From an uncultured Neomegalonema sp. (GTDB taxonomy: Bacteria; Pseudomonadota; Alphaproteobacteria; Rhodobacterales; Rhodobacteraceae), in assembly GCA_937995735.1 (NCBI GenBank), contig CALKIZ010000003.1, positions 176,287 through 240,286 of the forward strand: a stretch of 64,000 bases of DNA, read 5' to 3'. A program made the position numbers and the translations under genes. Below, in pieces: positions 16,283 to 25,409 of this stretch. The notes under the pieces were generated by a model that did no database searches, was not told the origin of the DNA, and saw only the letters and a list, made by a program, of their open reading frames with translations. Position 1 is the stretch's first letter. Every line of letters begins with the position of its first letter.

Positions 16283-17494
16283 ATGACAAAAGAGCGCTTC
16301 GATAAGCCCTTCACTCAACAAGAAGCTATTCCGGATGATGGCATTGCCGCCGCCGTAGAAATTCTGCGCGGGGGGCGGTTGCACCGGTATAATACGTTGC
16401 CGGGGGAACCCTCTGAAGTATCGTTGTTAGAAGCAGAATATGCTGCCTATCAAGGGGCGAAATATTGCCTTGCAACAACCTCCGGCGGGCAAGCGATGCA
16501 GATTGCCTTGCGCGCTGCGGGAGTAAAGCCGGGGACGAAAGTTCTCGCCAACGCTTACACACTCGCACCTGTACCGGGGGCAATTTTTGCTACGGGTGGT
16601 GTGCCGGTACTGGTCGAGATTGATGAGGACTGGCACACGGATGCCGCTGATTTGCGCGCGAAAGCTCAGACGAGCGGCGCGAAGTATTTTATGCTCTCGC
16701 ATATGCGTGGGCACATCGCGGATATGGATGCGATTTGCGCGATTTGCGACGAGTTCGGCATCACATTGATCGAGGATTGCGCGCATACGATGGGCGCAAA
16801 ATGGAAAGGCACACGCTCCGGCAATTTCGGCAAAGTCGCGTGTTTTTCAACGCAGACTTATAAGCACCTGAATTCTGGCGAGGGTGGTTTTCTCACCACG
16901 GATGATCCCGAGCTTGCGGCGCGTGCTGTCGTAGGGTCAGGCTCGTACATGCTCTATGGATCGCATGGCGCGATACCCGAGGAAGACGTTTTCCAAAAGG
17001 TGCGGCTCGACAGTCCGAATTGTTCCGCGCGCCTCGATATGTTGCGTGCTGCGATTTTGCGGGCGCAACTGCCGAACTTGGATAAGAATGTTGCGCGTTG
17101 GAATGAGCGGTATGCGGCTCTGGCTGAAGGCTTATCGGGAGCGCCGGGGATTAGGGTTGCGGAGCGCGCTGGGCACGAAGACTTTGTTGGATCATCTTTC
17201 CAGTTTCAAGCGCTTGGGATGGCAGGGAATGTTCCTGCTCTTGTTGCGGCCTGTGCAGCGCGGGGTGTCGATATTAAGTGGTTCGGCGCGGACACACCGC
17301 AGGCATTCACCAGCCGCTATGATTCCTGGAAATATCTCGGCGATTTGCCTGATCTGCCGCGTACGAAAGCCGTGCTGTCAACGACATGCGATATTCGCGT
17401 GCCTTTGACTTTCACCGTTGAAGATTGCGCTCAAATCGCGCGCATTATTCGGGATGAAGCGACTTTACTGTGTGGAGCAATGGCGGCGGAATAA
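16283..17494 (+). CDS. DegT/DnrJ/EryC1/StrS-family PLP aminotransferase
   Basis: This 403-residue fold-type-I PLP protein belongs to the sugar aminotransferase group. SGGQAMQIALRAAG holds the phosphate-binding residues, IEDCAHTMGAKWKG the Asp that pairs with the pyridine nitrogen, and FSTQTYKHLNSGEGG the lysine for the Schiff base. Members aminate keto-sugars, and the substrate here is not readable. It is monocistronic and about 4 kb from the polysaccharide operon, so a role there is possible but unproven. The ATG at 16283 has only a weak upstream ribosome binding site. Confidence 0.9.
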   Translation: MTKERFDKPFTQQEAIPDDGIAAAVEILRGGRLHRYNTLPGEPSEVSLLEAEYAAYQGAKYCLATTSGGQAMQIALRAAGVKPGTKVLANAYTLAPVPGAIFATGGVPVLVEIDEDWHTDAADLRAKAQTSGAKYFMLSHMRGHIADMDAICAICDEFGITLIEDCAHTMGAKWKGTRSGNFGKVACFSTQTYKHLNSGEGGFLTTDDPELAARAVVGSGSYMLYGSHGAIPEEDVFQKVRLDSPNCSARLDMLRAAILRAQLPNLDKNVARWNERYAALAEGLSGAPGIRVAERAGHEDFVGSSFQFQALGMAGNVPALVAACAARGVDIKWFGADTPQAFTSRYDSWKYLGDLPDLPRTKAVLSTTCDIRVPLTFTVEDCAQIARIIRDEATLLCGAMAAE

Positions 17495-17548
17495 AACATC
17501 TTGCCCGAGCGTATCTTACGCGCGAGCTTGAGCTGTTCAGATGGTTTC

Positions 17549-18160
17549 TTAAGTGTCCGCCTCTCCGGGAACTTCTTCCAAGAGCTGACGCCACTCATCC
17601 ACCGTGGTTTCAGAAACTCCTATAACGACACTGGATGTACCCCCAAAAGCGGTTGGAACATCGACGGCCAATGCGTCTCGTATCGAAGGGTTGTTAAAGC
17701 TCTGGTCGGGCGGTGGTTCAGAAAAATCAAACAAATCAGAAAATCCTGAATCCGGGAGAACGACGCTTGAAACGATTAAATTTGTCAAGAAATCGAAGCG
17801 ATTCGTGACGTAGATCAATTTATCAGAATATGTCTCGAACCTAAGGCCTTCACCGATATCGGAATCGTCGGTTAGATTGATACCGTCTTGCGCCAAATCA
17901 AGTTTTAACTGCGTCGTTTGAGCATTGTTAGCGAGGTTGTGCAAAAACGCGCGCGACCAGTCTTCATTCAAATTGTTTGAAACCTGGCGCAGTTCGTCAT
18001 TTGTCAATTTGCCTGCGATGTAGGCATTACGAACTTCTATGACATGATCCTGATCGACATCTTCGTATTTGAGGACTTCCTCAGAAGCGGCTTTTGCGAT
18101 TGTTCCTGAATAGAAATCACGCAATTCGTTTGAGAACGAATTATTGACCGGTCCAGCCAT
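17549..18160 (-). CDS. Unrecognised protein, tandem paralogue A
   Basis: I know no family for this 203-residue acidic protein. It lacks a signal peptide or membrane helix. The N-terminal 110 residues are mostly helical, with YIAGKLTNDELRQVSNNL as the best-conserved part. A Pro-rich bridge, EPPPDQSFNNPS, leads to GGTSSVVIGVSETTVDEW and a short acidic tail. The same order and more than half of the residues recur in the next upstream gene. AGGAGT lies seven bases before the ATG. The two genes are 143 bases apart and likely arose by tandem duplication. Confidence 0.8.
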   Translation of the reverse strand: MAGPVNNSFSNELRDFYSGTIAKAASEEVLKYEDVDQDHVIEVRNAYIAGKLTNDELRQVSNNLNEDWSRAFLHNLANNAQTTQLKLDLAQDGINLTDDSDIGEGLRFETYSDKLIYVTNRFDFLTNLIVSSVVLPDSGFSDLFDFSEPPPDQSFNNPSIRDALAVDVPTAFGGTSSVVIGVSETTVDEWRQLLEEVPGEADT

Positions 18161-18303
18161 GAATACTCCTTTACAATACGCTAGATGTAACTTTTAAGCT
18201 AAGTATCACGCGCTTTTAATCTATGCCGTGTAACCCGGGTTAATATCGGGCTGTTAATCCTGACTGAGCTTTTTATGCCAGTCAGCTCATATCCGTGACA
18301 CAT

Positions 18304-18915
18304 TTACGTTTCGGTTTCTTCGGGTACTTCTTCCAGCAGTTGCCGCCATTCATCCACTGACGTTTCTGCAACCCCGATAACAACATTGGATGTTCCGCCC
18401 AAAGCAGTTGGAATATCAACTTGTGATGCACCACGCTTTGACGGATTATTAAAACTCTCATCAGGGGGTGGTTGGGTAAAATCGTAAGTATCCGGCAAAT
18501 TTAGCTCGGGAGAAACCGTACTCATTGTAATTACATTCATCATGAGTTCGAAACGTTTTGCAACGTAAGCAGCTTTCGCAGAAAATGTCTCGAAACGCCG
18601 TCCTGCGCCGACATCAGAAGTATCAAGCAGGCTTATTCCGTCTTGTGCCAGGTTAAGTTTAAGTTGTGCATTGTCAGAATTGCTAGCGAGTTCTTGCAGA
18701 AAATTGCGGGCCCAGTCTTCGTCCAAATTATTAGAAACGCGGCGAAGTTCGTCATTGGTCAGTCTGCCGGCAACATAAGCCTGACGTGTTTCTTGTATAA
18801 GATTTTGATCAACTTCAGAATAGTTAGGAATTTCCTGTGGCGTTGAATTTGCCATAGTGTCTAAATAGAAAGTGCGTAATCCATCGGATGGTAAATTAAC
18901 TACTGGTTCAATCAT
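18304..18915 (-). CDS. Unrecognised protein, tandem paralogue B
   Basis: This is the 203-residue sister of the gene at 17549. Shared stretches include GRLTNDELRRVSNNLDEDW, LAQDGISL, PPPDESFNNPS, GTSNVVIGVAET and DEWRQLLEEVPEE. The linker around residues 120-150 diverges most. The start was moved from the track's ATG at 18927 to 18915: the sequence GGGGGCATTC precedes this second ATG with the same spacing as in the sister gene, and the proteins then align from their first residues. No function is assigned. Conservation of the Trp-containing C-terminal end suggests a binding motif. Confidence 0.8.
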   Translation of the reverse strand: MIEPVVNLPSDGLRTFYLDTMANSTPQEIPNYSEVDQNLIQETRQAYVAGRLTNDELRRVSNNLDEDWARNFLQELASNSDNAQLKLNLAQDGISLLDTSDVGAGRRFETFSAKAAYVAKRFELMMNVITMSTVSPELNLPDTYDFTQPPPDESFNNPSKRGASQVDIPTALGGTSNVVIGVAETSVDEWRQLLEEVPEETET

Positions 18916-19383
18916 GAATGCCCCCATGAATATTTTTTAACCATACTTGCGAGGCAAGAGGTTGTGCAAGGGTTTTAATGTATTGATATTCATTATTACA
19001 GCGCTTGGGCCGGCGCTGTTCGTCACAACTATTCACCGGATACGGATTCCAAACAGCGAATAGCGCGATAGGGCCTTGGATTCTTAGCGATAATCAAAAT
19101 AATTTATGCCGGTATTGCGCCTGGGGTTTGACAGCAAACGATCTCATAAAGACTGTAGGCCTGTGTGTTAAAATTACGCATCTTAAAGAGAGCAACAATC
19201 ACCTCAGGTTGAAATGCAACCCCTGGTTTGATTCGATGCGAAAATCACTAATCAACACAACATCTTGAACTGACCCGTAATGAATTTTCTTGAAGGCAAA
19301 GTTATGGGGTTTACGTCATGCGCTAGGAACTGCACGCTGTGGATACCGGCGTCGGACCGCTTCGTTGAGTTAAGGTAAGATCT
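18916..19383. other. Intergenic region with no supported gene
   Basis: These 468 bases separate the divergent paralogue B and ovoA and should hold both promoters. An 87-codon ORF at 19005 lacks a ribosome binding site and has no domain-like pattern. I see no RNA gene or repeat. Confidence 0.5.
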
Positions 19384-21546
19384 ATGAATCTCCACGTATC
19401 GCCGTCAAATATGGAATTGTCGAATTACAATACCGTCGTCACCAAAACACCCATATTGAATGAAGGTTTGGTCGAGCAAAAACGGGAAGAAATTCTCGAA
19501 TATTTTCATCGCACCTTCTCGCTCTACGAAAGCATTTTCGAATGCCTTGTCGATGATGAATCGTATTACGCCCGCGCCAATCCGCTGCGTCACCCGCTGA
19601 TTTTTTATTACGGTCACACTTCGGTTTTCTACATCAACAAACTGAACGTTGCGAAGCTGATCAATGAGCGGGTCGATCCAAAGTTGGAATCCTCATTGGC
19701 AATTGGTGTCGATGAAATGTCATGGGATGATCTCAACCAAGATCACTATGATTGGCCGACGCCTGCGGAAGTGAAAGCCCACCGCGACAAAACCCGCGAA
19801 ATTGTAGACCGCTTTATCCGCACCTATGATTTCAAAATGCCGATTACCTTCGATGATCCGATGTGGGTGGTGATCATGGGAATCGAACATGAGCGCATCC
19901 ATCTGGAGACTACCGCCGTCCTGATCCGCGAATTGCCGCTGGACCGCGTGAAATCTCACCCTGTTTGGAGCAAAATCTGCACGGAGACGGGAACTGCACC
20001 AGAGAATGAGTTACTGCCCGTCGAAGGCGGCCATATCGTCTATGGCAAATCGAAGACGAACCCTCTCTATGGGTGGGATAACGAATACGGCCACGCCGAA
20101 GCGCAGATTAAACCCTTCAAGGCGTCGAAATATCTGGTGTCCAATACCGAGTTCCTCAGCTTCGTTGAGGCGGGCGGGTATCAGACCGAAGAGTTCTGGG
20201 ATTCCGAAGGCTGGCACTGGGTGCAATATGCAAAAGCCGAGCATCCGGTCTATTGGGTCAAAAACGGCGATGCTTACCAATACCGCTCGATGCTTGAAGT
20301 CATCGACATGCCGTGGGATTGGCCCGCCGATATCAACTATCTCGAAGCCAAGGCTTTCTGTAACTGGAAATCAAAAGAAACCGGCAAGCATATCCGTATG
20401 CCGACCGAAGCCGAATGGTATCACTTGCGCGATCTGACCACGGATGCGGATCAGCCTTATTGGGATAAAGCACCGGGCAATATCAATCTCGAATACGAGA
20501 TGTCCCCTTGCCCTGTCACCCGTCACGCATTCAAAGATGGTTTCCACGACATTATCGGCAATGTCTGGCAATGGACCGAGACACCGATTGACGGGTTGGA
20601 AGGGTATAATGTCCACCCGATCTACGATGATTTCTCCGCGCCGACTTTTGATGGTAAGCACAATGTCTTCAAAGGCGGTTGCTGGATTTCGACCGGCAAT
20701 TATTCAATCAAAAATTCCCGTTACGCATTCCGCAGGCATTTCTTCCAGTATTCCGGCTTGCGCTACATTGAGGGCGAAAAATTGCCAGCACCAGAGATGA
20801 ATATCTACGAAACCGATACGCAGGTTTCGCAATATATCGAATTCCATTTCGGCGAAGAACATTACGGCGTACCGAATTTTCCGGTGGCCTGTATCGAGGC
20901 GCTGAAACCCCATACCGCTGACATTAAGACCGAGCGCGCGCTTGATCTTGGTTGCGCTACAGGGCGGTCCTCGTTCGAGTTGGCGAAGATCTTTGATCAC
21001 GTCGATGCGCTTGATTTCTCCGCACGTCTGATCGAAGCACCATCGACGTTGCAGAAAACCGGATCGCAGCGCTACACGGTCCAAGACCAAGGCGAGTTGG
21101 TTACCTATAAGGAAGTGAAGCTGTCGCAGTTTGATGGATATGACGCCATCAAAGACAAGGTGTGGTTCACTCAGGGCGACGCTTGTAACCTTGCTGGCAA
21201 GTACACGGACTATGATCTCGTCTTTGCCGGAAATCTGATTGACCGGCTTTATTCGCCCGCTGATTTCTTAGAGCAGATCAAAGCGCGCATCCGCCCCGGC
21301 GGTGTGCTGGTTCTGACCTCGCCTTACACATGGCTGGAAGAATTCACTCCTCGTGAAAACTGGATTGGCGGATTTAAGGCACTCACCGGCGAGAACTTTA
21401 CCACGCTGGAAGGCTTGGCGGATCATCTAGCACCTGAGTTTGAAAAGGTTGGCGAGCCGCAGGACATTCCATTCGTGATCCGCGAAACCGCGCGCAAGTT
21501 CCAGCACAGCGTCGCGGAAATGAGCATCTGGCGCAAAGCGAAGTAG
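19384..21546 (+). CDS. ovoA: 5-histidylcysteine sulfoxide synthase / methyltransferase OvoA
   Basis: OvoA makes ovothiol A precursors: a non-haem iron centre oxidatively joins cysteine to C5 of histidine, and later an SAM domain methylates the thiohistidine ring. The 720-residue protein has the complete three-domain order. A DinB-like N-terminal domain carries the iron ligands in IEHERIHLE (His169, His173 and, in the motif, Glu175). A formylglycine-generating-enzyme/sulfatase-modifying domain follows, with MPTEAEWYHL, DIIGNVWQW and FKGGCWIS. The C-terminal class I methyltransferase has LDLGCATGRSSFEL at about residue 520. AAGG lies upstream of the ATG. It is a single gene; no PLP lyase resembling OvoB is adjacent. 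Confidence 0.95.
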   Translation: MNLHVSPSNMELSNYNTVVTKTPILNEGLVEQKREEILEYFHRTFSLYESIFECLVDDESYYARANPLRHPLIFYYGHTSVFYINKLNVAKLINERVDPKLESSLAIGVDEMSWDDLNQDHYDWPTPAEVKAHRDKTREIVDRFIRTYDFKMPITFDDPMWVVIMGIEHERIHLETTAVLIRELPLDRVKSHPVWSKICTETGTAPENELLPVEGGHIVYGKSKTNPLYGWDNEYGHAEAQIKPFKASKYLVSNTEFLSFVEAGGYQTEEFWDSEGWHWVQYAKAEHPVYWVKNGDAYQYRSMLEVIDMPWDWPADINYLEAKAFCNWKSKETGKHIRMPTEAEWYHLRDLTTDADQPYWDKAPGNINLEYEMSPCPVTRHAFKDGFHDIIGNVWQWTETPIDGLEGYNVHPIYDDFSAPTFDGKHNVFKGGCWISTGNYSIKNSRYAFRRHFFQYSGLRYIEGEKLPAPEMNIYETDTQVSQYIEFHFGEEHYGVPNFPVACIEALKPHTADIKTERALDLGCATGRSSFELAKIFDHVDALDFSARLIEAPSTLQKTGSQRYTVQDQGELVTYKEVKLSQFDGYDAIKDKVWFTQGDACNLAGKYTDYDLVFAGNLIDRLYSPADFLEQIKARIRPGGVLVLTSPYTWLEEFTPRENWIGGFKALTGENFTTLEGLADHLAPEFEKVGEPQDIPFVIRETARKFQHSVAEMSIWRKAK

Positions 21547-21609
21547 GATTGTGCCGGCCGGCATTCCCGAAAGTGCAGACGCTTACGTTAAGTGCCGCCT
21601 GATCCGGTT

Positions 21610-22326
21610 TTAACTTTTAGAGCGGGTCAGGCGGGCGACAAGCAGGATACGAACTCCTGAGAAGGCGTCTGTCATGTTCACAATACGCTCGTATACGATC
21701 CCGAAAAGATAGGTGAACGCGGTCAGGCGCAAATATTCAGGACGACCTTCGATGAGGTCGACTTCCCACGTATCAAAGCCATGCGCGGCCGCCAGTCGTT
21801 TCACGGCTGAACGCGAGTTGGCGCGGTAGCGGGTCGGAAAAGTATCTTCCTCGGGCCGCCCCCGCAGCTTGTTGTAAAATTTGTGAAACGAGGTTGGTGT
21901 CATCCGGGCTATCAGCGGCATGTAATGCGCTTTGTTCGGCGTTTTAAACAGGAATTTGCAACCCGGCTTTAAAACTCTGGAAACCTCAGCGAAAACAGCA
22001 TCAGGATTATCAACATGCTCGATAACATTGTCTGAAATGACCAGATCGAAATGCGCGTCCGGCCATGGTATCGAATCTCCCAGACCGATCTTTGCTTCGT
22101 CCAAATGCGGGTTGTCCATGATCAGCGGATTGGGATCGATGCCACAGATCTTAGCGGCCATTCCCTTGAAATTCATCTGCGGCAGATAGCCTGACCCGGC
22201 CCCAAGGTCGAGGACGACCATATCCGGTTTTAGTTCTTTCAAAACTTCTTCGCGAAATAGATGATTGTCCCAGGAATCTTTGTGATTTGGATAAAATTTC
22301 CGATCAAGATACGACACCATCGACAT
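21610..22326 (-). CDS. Class I SAM-dependent methyltransferase
   Basis: The 238-residue protein has the methyltransferase-11 pattern: VVLDLGAGSGYLPQ for the SAM loop, CGIDPNP for the acidic ribose contact, and DLVISDNVIEHVDNPDAV as motif IV. The acceptor is unknown. The start was moved to 22326, one base past the glycosyltransferase stop and behind GAAGG; the track's 37 extra codons lie inside that gene. It is the last gene of the leftward polysaccharide operon, so it may methylate a sugar or lipid intermediate. The C terminus has a hydrophobic helix (FTYLFGIVYERIVNM) that could touch the membrane. Confidence 0.88.
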   Translation of the reverse strand: MSMVSYLDRKFYPNHKDSWDNHLFREEVLKELKPDMVVLDLGAGSGYLPQMNFKGMAAKICGIDPNPLIMDNPHLDEAKIGLGDSIPWPDAHFDLVISDNVIEHVDNPDAVFAEVSRVLKPGCKFLFKTPNKAHYMPLIARMTPTSFHKFYNKLRGRPEEDTFPTRYRANSRSAVKRLAAAHGFDTWEVDLIEGRPEYLRLTAFTYLFGIVYERIVNMTDAFSGVRILLVARLTRSKS

Positions 22327-22327
22327 A

Positions 22328-23578
22328 TTAAATTTCCTTCTCACATATCGTTTCGGGAACCTGCGTACCGTCCAAGACCCACCCGCACCATGCTTTGGAC
22401 AGATCCCGCCGATTAAAATGCAATTCCGCGAGCGCAAGAGAGCGCTTACCCATAGATTTCAACGCTTCTCGGTCCGCCGCTGCCCGCTCCAATGCATCTG
22501 CAAACGCCGCCGCATCGTCGGGGGGTACAGCGAAACCGCAATCGTTTTCTTCAATCATGCCCGCAAGCCAACCCGGATAATTGTTGAGAACCGGCAAGCC
22601 TGCAGAAATATAATCGAAAAATTTGTTTGGTGACGTGCCGTAGTAGAAGGCCGGGACATTCGCAAGGCTTTGAATGCCAAGATCAGCAGCTAGAAACAAC
22701 CCCGCTAACCGCGCCTTGGGAACCGGGTCGTGGAAAATCACGTTATCCAAACTTTCCCGCGTTGCGCGCCCCACTAAATCTGACTTGAGCTTGCCATCGC
22801 CGATCAGCACGATCTTGATATCCGTCTTGCCCCGGTCCTTGAGCTGTGCGGCGGCATCAAGGACGGCGCTTAGTCCGTTTGCAGGACCGTGAGTCCCGCC
22901 GAAAACAGCCATCAAGTCATTCTCGGCGACGCCTTCCGGACGCCAAGCTGTCTCTGCTGGAACGTTAAACAGATCAATGTCACAACCATTCGGGATCATC
23001 GCGATACGCTCATGAGGAACGCCCCGGCGAGCGATGCCATCCACAATGCCAGGCGAAAGCCCGATGCAGCGATGTGCCGAACGATAACTCGACCATTCCA
23101 GCGCCGAGAGCATCCACAGCATAACCGGATTTTTAATCACACCCATCGCTCGCGGAAGTTCGGGCCACAAATCCCGCACTTCAAAGACAAAGGGCTTACG
23201 GCGCAGCCAACGCGCAGCCAGCCCCGGTAGACCAGCCGTCAACGGCGTGGTGGTGGCGAAGGCGATGTCATATTTCTCGCGCAAAGCCAGCCCGATGCTT
23301 GTCATGGCAAATTTCAGGAATAAGAACACGCGCTTCGCGAAGCCATCTTTGTTAGAATAGCTCAGATCTATTTCAATGACGTCAATCCCATCCACCGACC
23401 CACGGCGACGCCCCCATCTGAAGGGTTCGGTCAAGCCCGTCACTCCGGGGCCAAAGCTGCCGCAGACCATTGTGACGGTGTGACCTTGTTCCACGAGCCG
23501 CCGCGCCATTTCATAAGACCGGATGCCGGTTGCGCCTTTCGGCGTTGAGAAATGCTGATGGAAGTAAATCACGCGCAT
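22328..23578 (-). CDS. GT4-family glycosyltransferase (WbuB-like)
   Basis: The 416-residue protein is a GT-B fold glycosyltransferase. The N-terminal half has FHQHFSTPKGATGIRSYEMA and FVFEVRDLWPELP, features of the WbuB group that transfers N-acetylfucosamine-type sugars in O-antigen synthesis. The C-terminal half contains GGTHGPANGLSAVL and FYYGTSPNKFFDYISAGLP, the donor-binding region with the EX7E-like position. The donor is not certain. The gene is one base away from both neighbours in the operon. It should act on an undecaprenyl-linked acceptor at the cytoplasmic membrane face. Confidence 0.88.
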   Translation of the reverse strand: MRVIYFHQHFSTPKGATGIRSYEMARRLVEQGHTVTMVCGSFGPGVTGLTEPFRWGRRRGSVDGIDVIEIDLSYSNKDGFAKRVFLFLKFAMTSIGLALREKYDIAFATTTPLTAGLPGLAARWLRRKPFVFEVRDLWPELPRAMGVIKNPVMLWMLSALEWSSYRSAHRCIGLSPGIVDGIARRGVPHERIAMIPNGCDIDLFNVPAETAWRPEGVAENDLMAVFGGTHGPANGLSAVLDAAAQLKDRGKTDIKIVLIGDGKLKSDLVGRATRESLDNVIFHDPVPKARLAGLFLAADLGIQSLANVPAFYYGTSPNKFFDYISAGLPVLNNYPGWLAGMIEENDCGFAVPPDDAAAFADALERAAADREALKSMGKRSLALAELHFNRRDLSKAWCGWVLDGTQVPETICEKEI

Positions 23579-23579
23579 A

Positions 23580-25409
23580 TCAGAACCGAATCTCCGTTGT
23601 TACCGTTCCCGGTCGCTCTAGTGCTACCTTGATCACCGGCACTGGGGTCTTGAGAAGGTAATAACGCGATTCCTGTCCCGTCGTCAGAGAAAGCGGGCAG
23701 GCTTTACCGTCTTCATATTTCACCCGAATAGACCGCACACCATCGGTCACGGTATCCTCTTCTTGTCGCCATTCGCCGGGGCAAAGGCGCAGACGCAGCA
23801 CAGCGGATTTTTCAAAACCCTTGATCCGGTCAATGCATATCAACCGGTTTTCTTCCAAGGTAATCTGACGGTTGTGAGATGCGCCCCAGCGATCGCGATA
23901 ACCCGCCGAAGCCGTTACAGCGCCCGCCTCTTCACGTACCGGCTCAACGTCCTGCGCCTTTAGCCAATCACCGAACAAAAAGCGCCCGATGCGGGGCATC
24001 TGATCCCGTCCATCCATCTCAATCGTATTGTGCCCAGCTGTGCCGTTGAAATAGGCGGCATCTGCCTCTGAAACGTTGTAGCTATAGGTTCCGCCGTCAC
24101 GCAGTACATTCTCACCATCCACCCAAAGGTCGAGATGCAAGGCATCGGCTTGCACAGGGCGAAAGCGAAAGCGCGGATAACGCAGATAGGCCGCCACTTT
24201 TTTCATCCGTAAGATATGCAGGCCACCATTATCCAGCGTCACTGAGCCGGATTGTTGGGCTAGAGTCTCGGGCCGTGCAATGCCAAGCCAAATCAGCGGT
24301 TGATCCCAGTCGCCCTCGTCCTCATAGGCAACACGATCCCGGAACAGGGTTTGCGCAAGATGTGCGCAGGGCCGGAAGTCGCGGTAATCGGTATCGGTCA
24401 GCGGAATTAATCGCGCGCCATCATTGGCCCCAAGATTGGGGGCGTCGCCGCTCTGCACATCGGTAAGCCTATGCAGCCAGTCTGCGGCCTGTCCCAGCCT
24501 CTCACGGACTTCTTCAGACCATTGTGGCAGGTTTTGGTGTCGCCGCCACGCCTCGGCAAAACTATACGTGTCGAGCATGACCCGATGATAGGTAACGGAA
24601 TATTGGCTAAAAGTTCCGTCCGGTTCGATCAAAGCAAGCGCGCGCTCGGCCAATTGTCGCTCGCCACGTTTTTGCCAGTGCTTGCCTTTTTTGTCGCCTT
24701 GTTGCGCGAGAAAAGACCCGCCAACATAAAGCGCCGCCGCCTCGGACGTGCCGTGATTATTCTGTTGGCCAATCGCATAACCGAGTGTTGGGGCGATCCG
24801 GACAAGATGCTGGCGGATCAGATCGACCAGACCCGGCAACGGATCTTTCACTTGCCCGAGAATCTGAGCCGCCAAGACAAGGTGCAAAACCCGGATGGAG
24901 GCTTCCTGCCCGCACTTCCAGTTTGCCCCACGATAAGGTGGAACGGCTTTGGTCCACTCTGAAAGCCAGTCATTGAGCCGCGCGACCTCAGCGGGTCTTC
25001 CACAAACCGCCCGTTGAGCCATCGCAATAACCCAGTCAAAGCGTGAGGCTTCCCAAACGGCTTTGATGTCACCGCTTCTCGGGTCAAAATCTGAAATCCG
25101 CCACCAGTCGAGTGCCGCCTCTGCGCGTGCATCCGGTACAGAGACATTCGCGTACCAATCCGGCGGGAAAGTTGCCCCTTGTGCCGTTCGTCCGAAATAC
25201 TCGGGTTCGGTATCCCAAGCGCGTCTTGGCACAGCCTTTTGAGGCGCAGGATTGGCGGGAGGATGAAAAAACGGCCCACGGGCCGGAACCCCTTTCACCT
25301 TCTGAACAGGGTGCAGCCCCGAGCGTAATCCAACCCGATAGAGAGCCACACGTATCACATTCCCAATGCCCAGATTGCGATACGTGCTGAGCCTCATGCG
25401 TAAGGTCAT
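23580..25409 (-). CDS. Heparinase II/III family protein
   Basis: The 609-residue protein has an alpha/alpha-toroid N-terminal region with NWKCGQEASIRVLHLVLA and GQQNNHGTSEAAALYVG, and a C-terminal beta-sandwich of the heparinase II/III type with LHLDLWVDGENVLRDGGTYSY and TAGHNTIEMDG. The catalytic Asn/His and Tyr residues of the family appear to be present. There is no obvious signal peptide. Such proteins occur in capsule and exopolysaccharide clusters, where they may trim or modify uronate-containing polymers; lyase activity here is inferred from the family. Its start overlaps the stop of the oxidoreductase by four bases (ATGA), which implies translational coupling. Confidence 0.87.
   Translation of the reverse strand: MTLRMRLSTYRNLGIGNVIRVALYRVGLRSGLHPVQKVKGVPARGPFFHPPANPAPQKAVPRRAWDTEPEYFGRTAQGATFPPDWYANVSVPDARAEAALDWWRISDFDPRSGDIKAVWEASRFDWVIAMAQRAVCGRPAEVARLNDWLSEWTKAVPPYRGANWKCGQEASIRVLHLVLAAQILGQVKDPLPGLVDLIRQHLVRIAPTLGYAIGQQNNHGTSEAAALYVGGSFLAQQGDKKGKHWQKRGERQLAERALALIEPDGTFSQYSVTYHRVMLDTYSFAEAWRRHQNLPQWSEEVRERLGQAADWLHRLTDVQSGDAPNLGANDGARLIPLTDTDYRDFRPCAHLAQTLFRDRVAYEDEGDWDQPLIWLGIARPETLAQQSGSVTLDNGGLHILRMKKVAAYLRYPRFRFRPVQADALHLDLWVDGENVLRDGGTYSYNVSEADAAYFNGTAGHNTIEMDGRDQMPRIGRFLFGDWLKAQDVEPVREEAGAVTASAGYRDRWGASHNRQITLEENRLICIDRIKGFEKSAVLRLRLCPGEWRQEEDTVTDGVRSIRVKYEDGKACPLSLTTGQESRYYLLKTPVPVIKVALERPGTVTTEIRF

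Noticed and set aside
19005-19268. 87-codon plus-strand ORF upstream of ovoA
   Set aside because: No ribosome binding site, no domain-like or hydrophobic pattern, and composition like the surrounding intergenic DNA.
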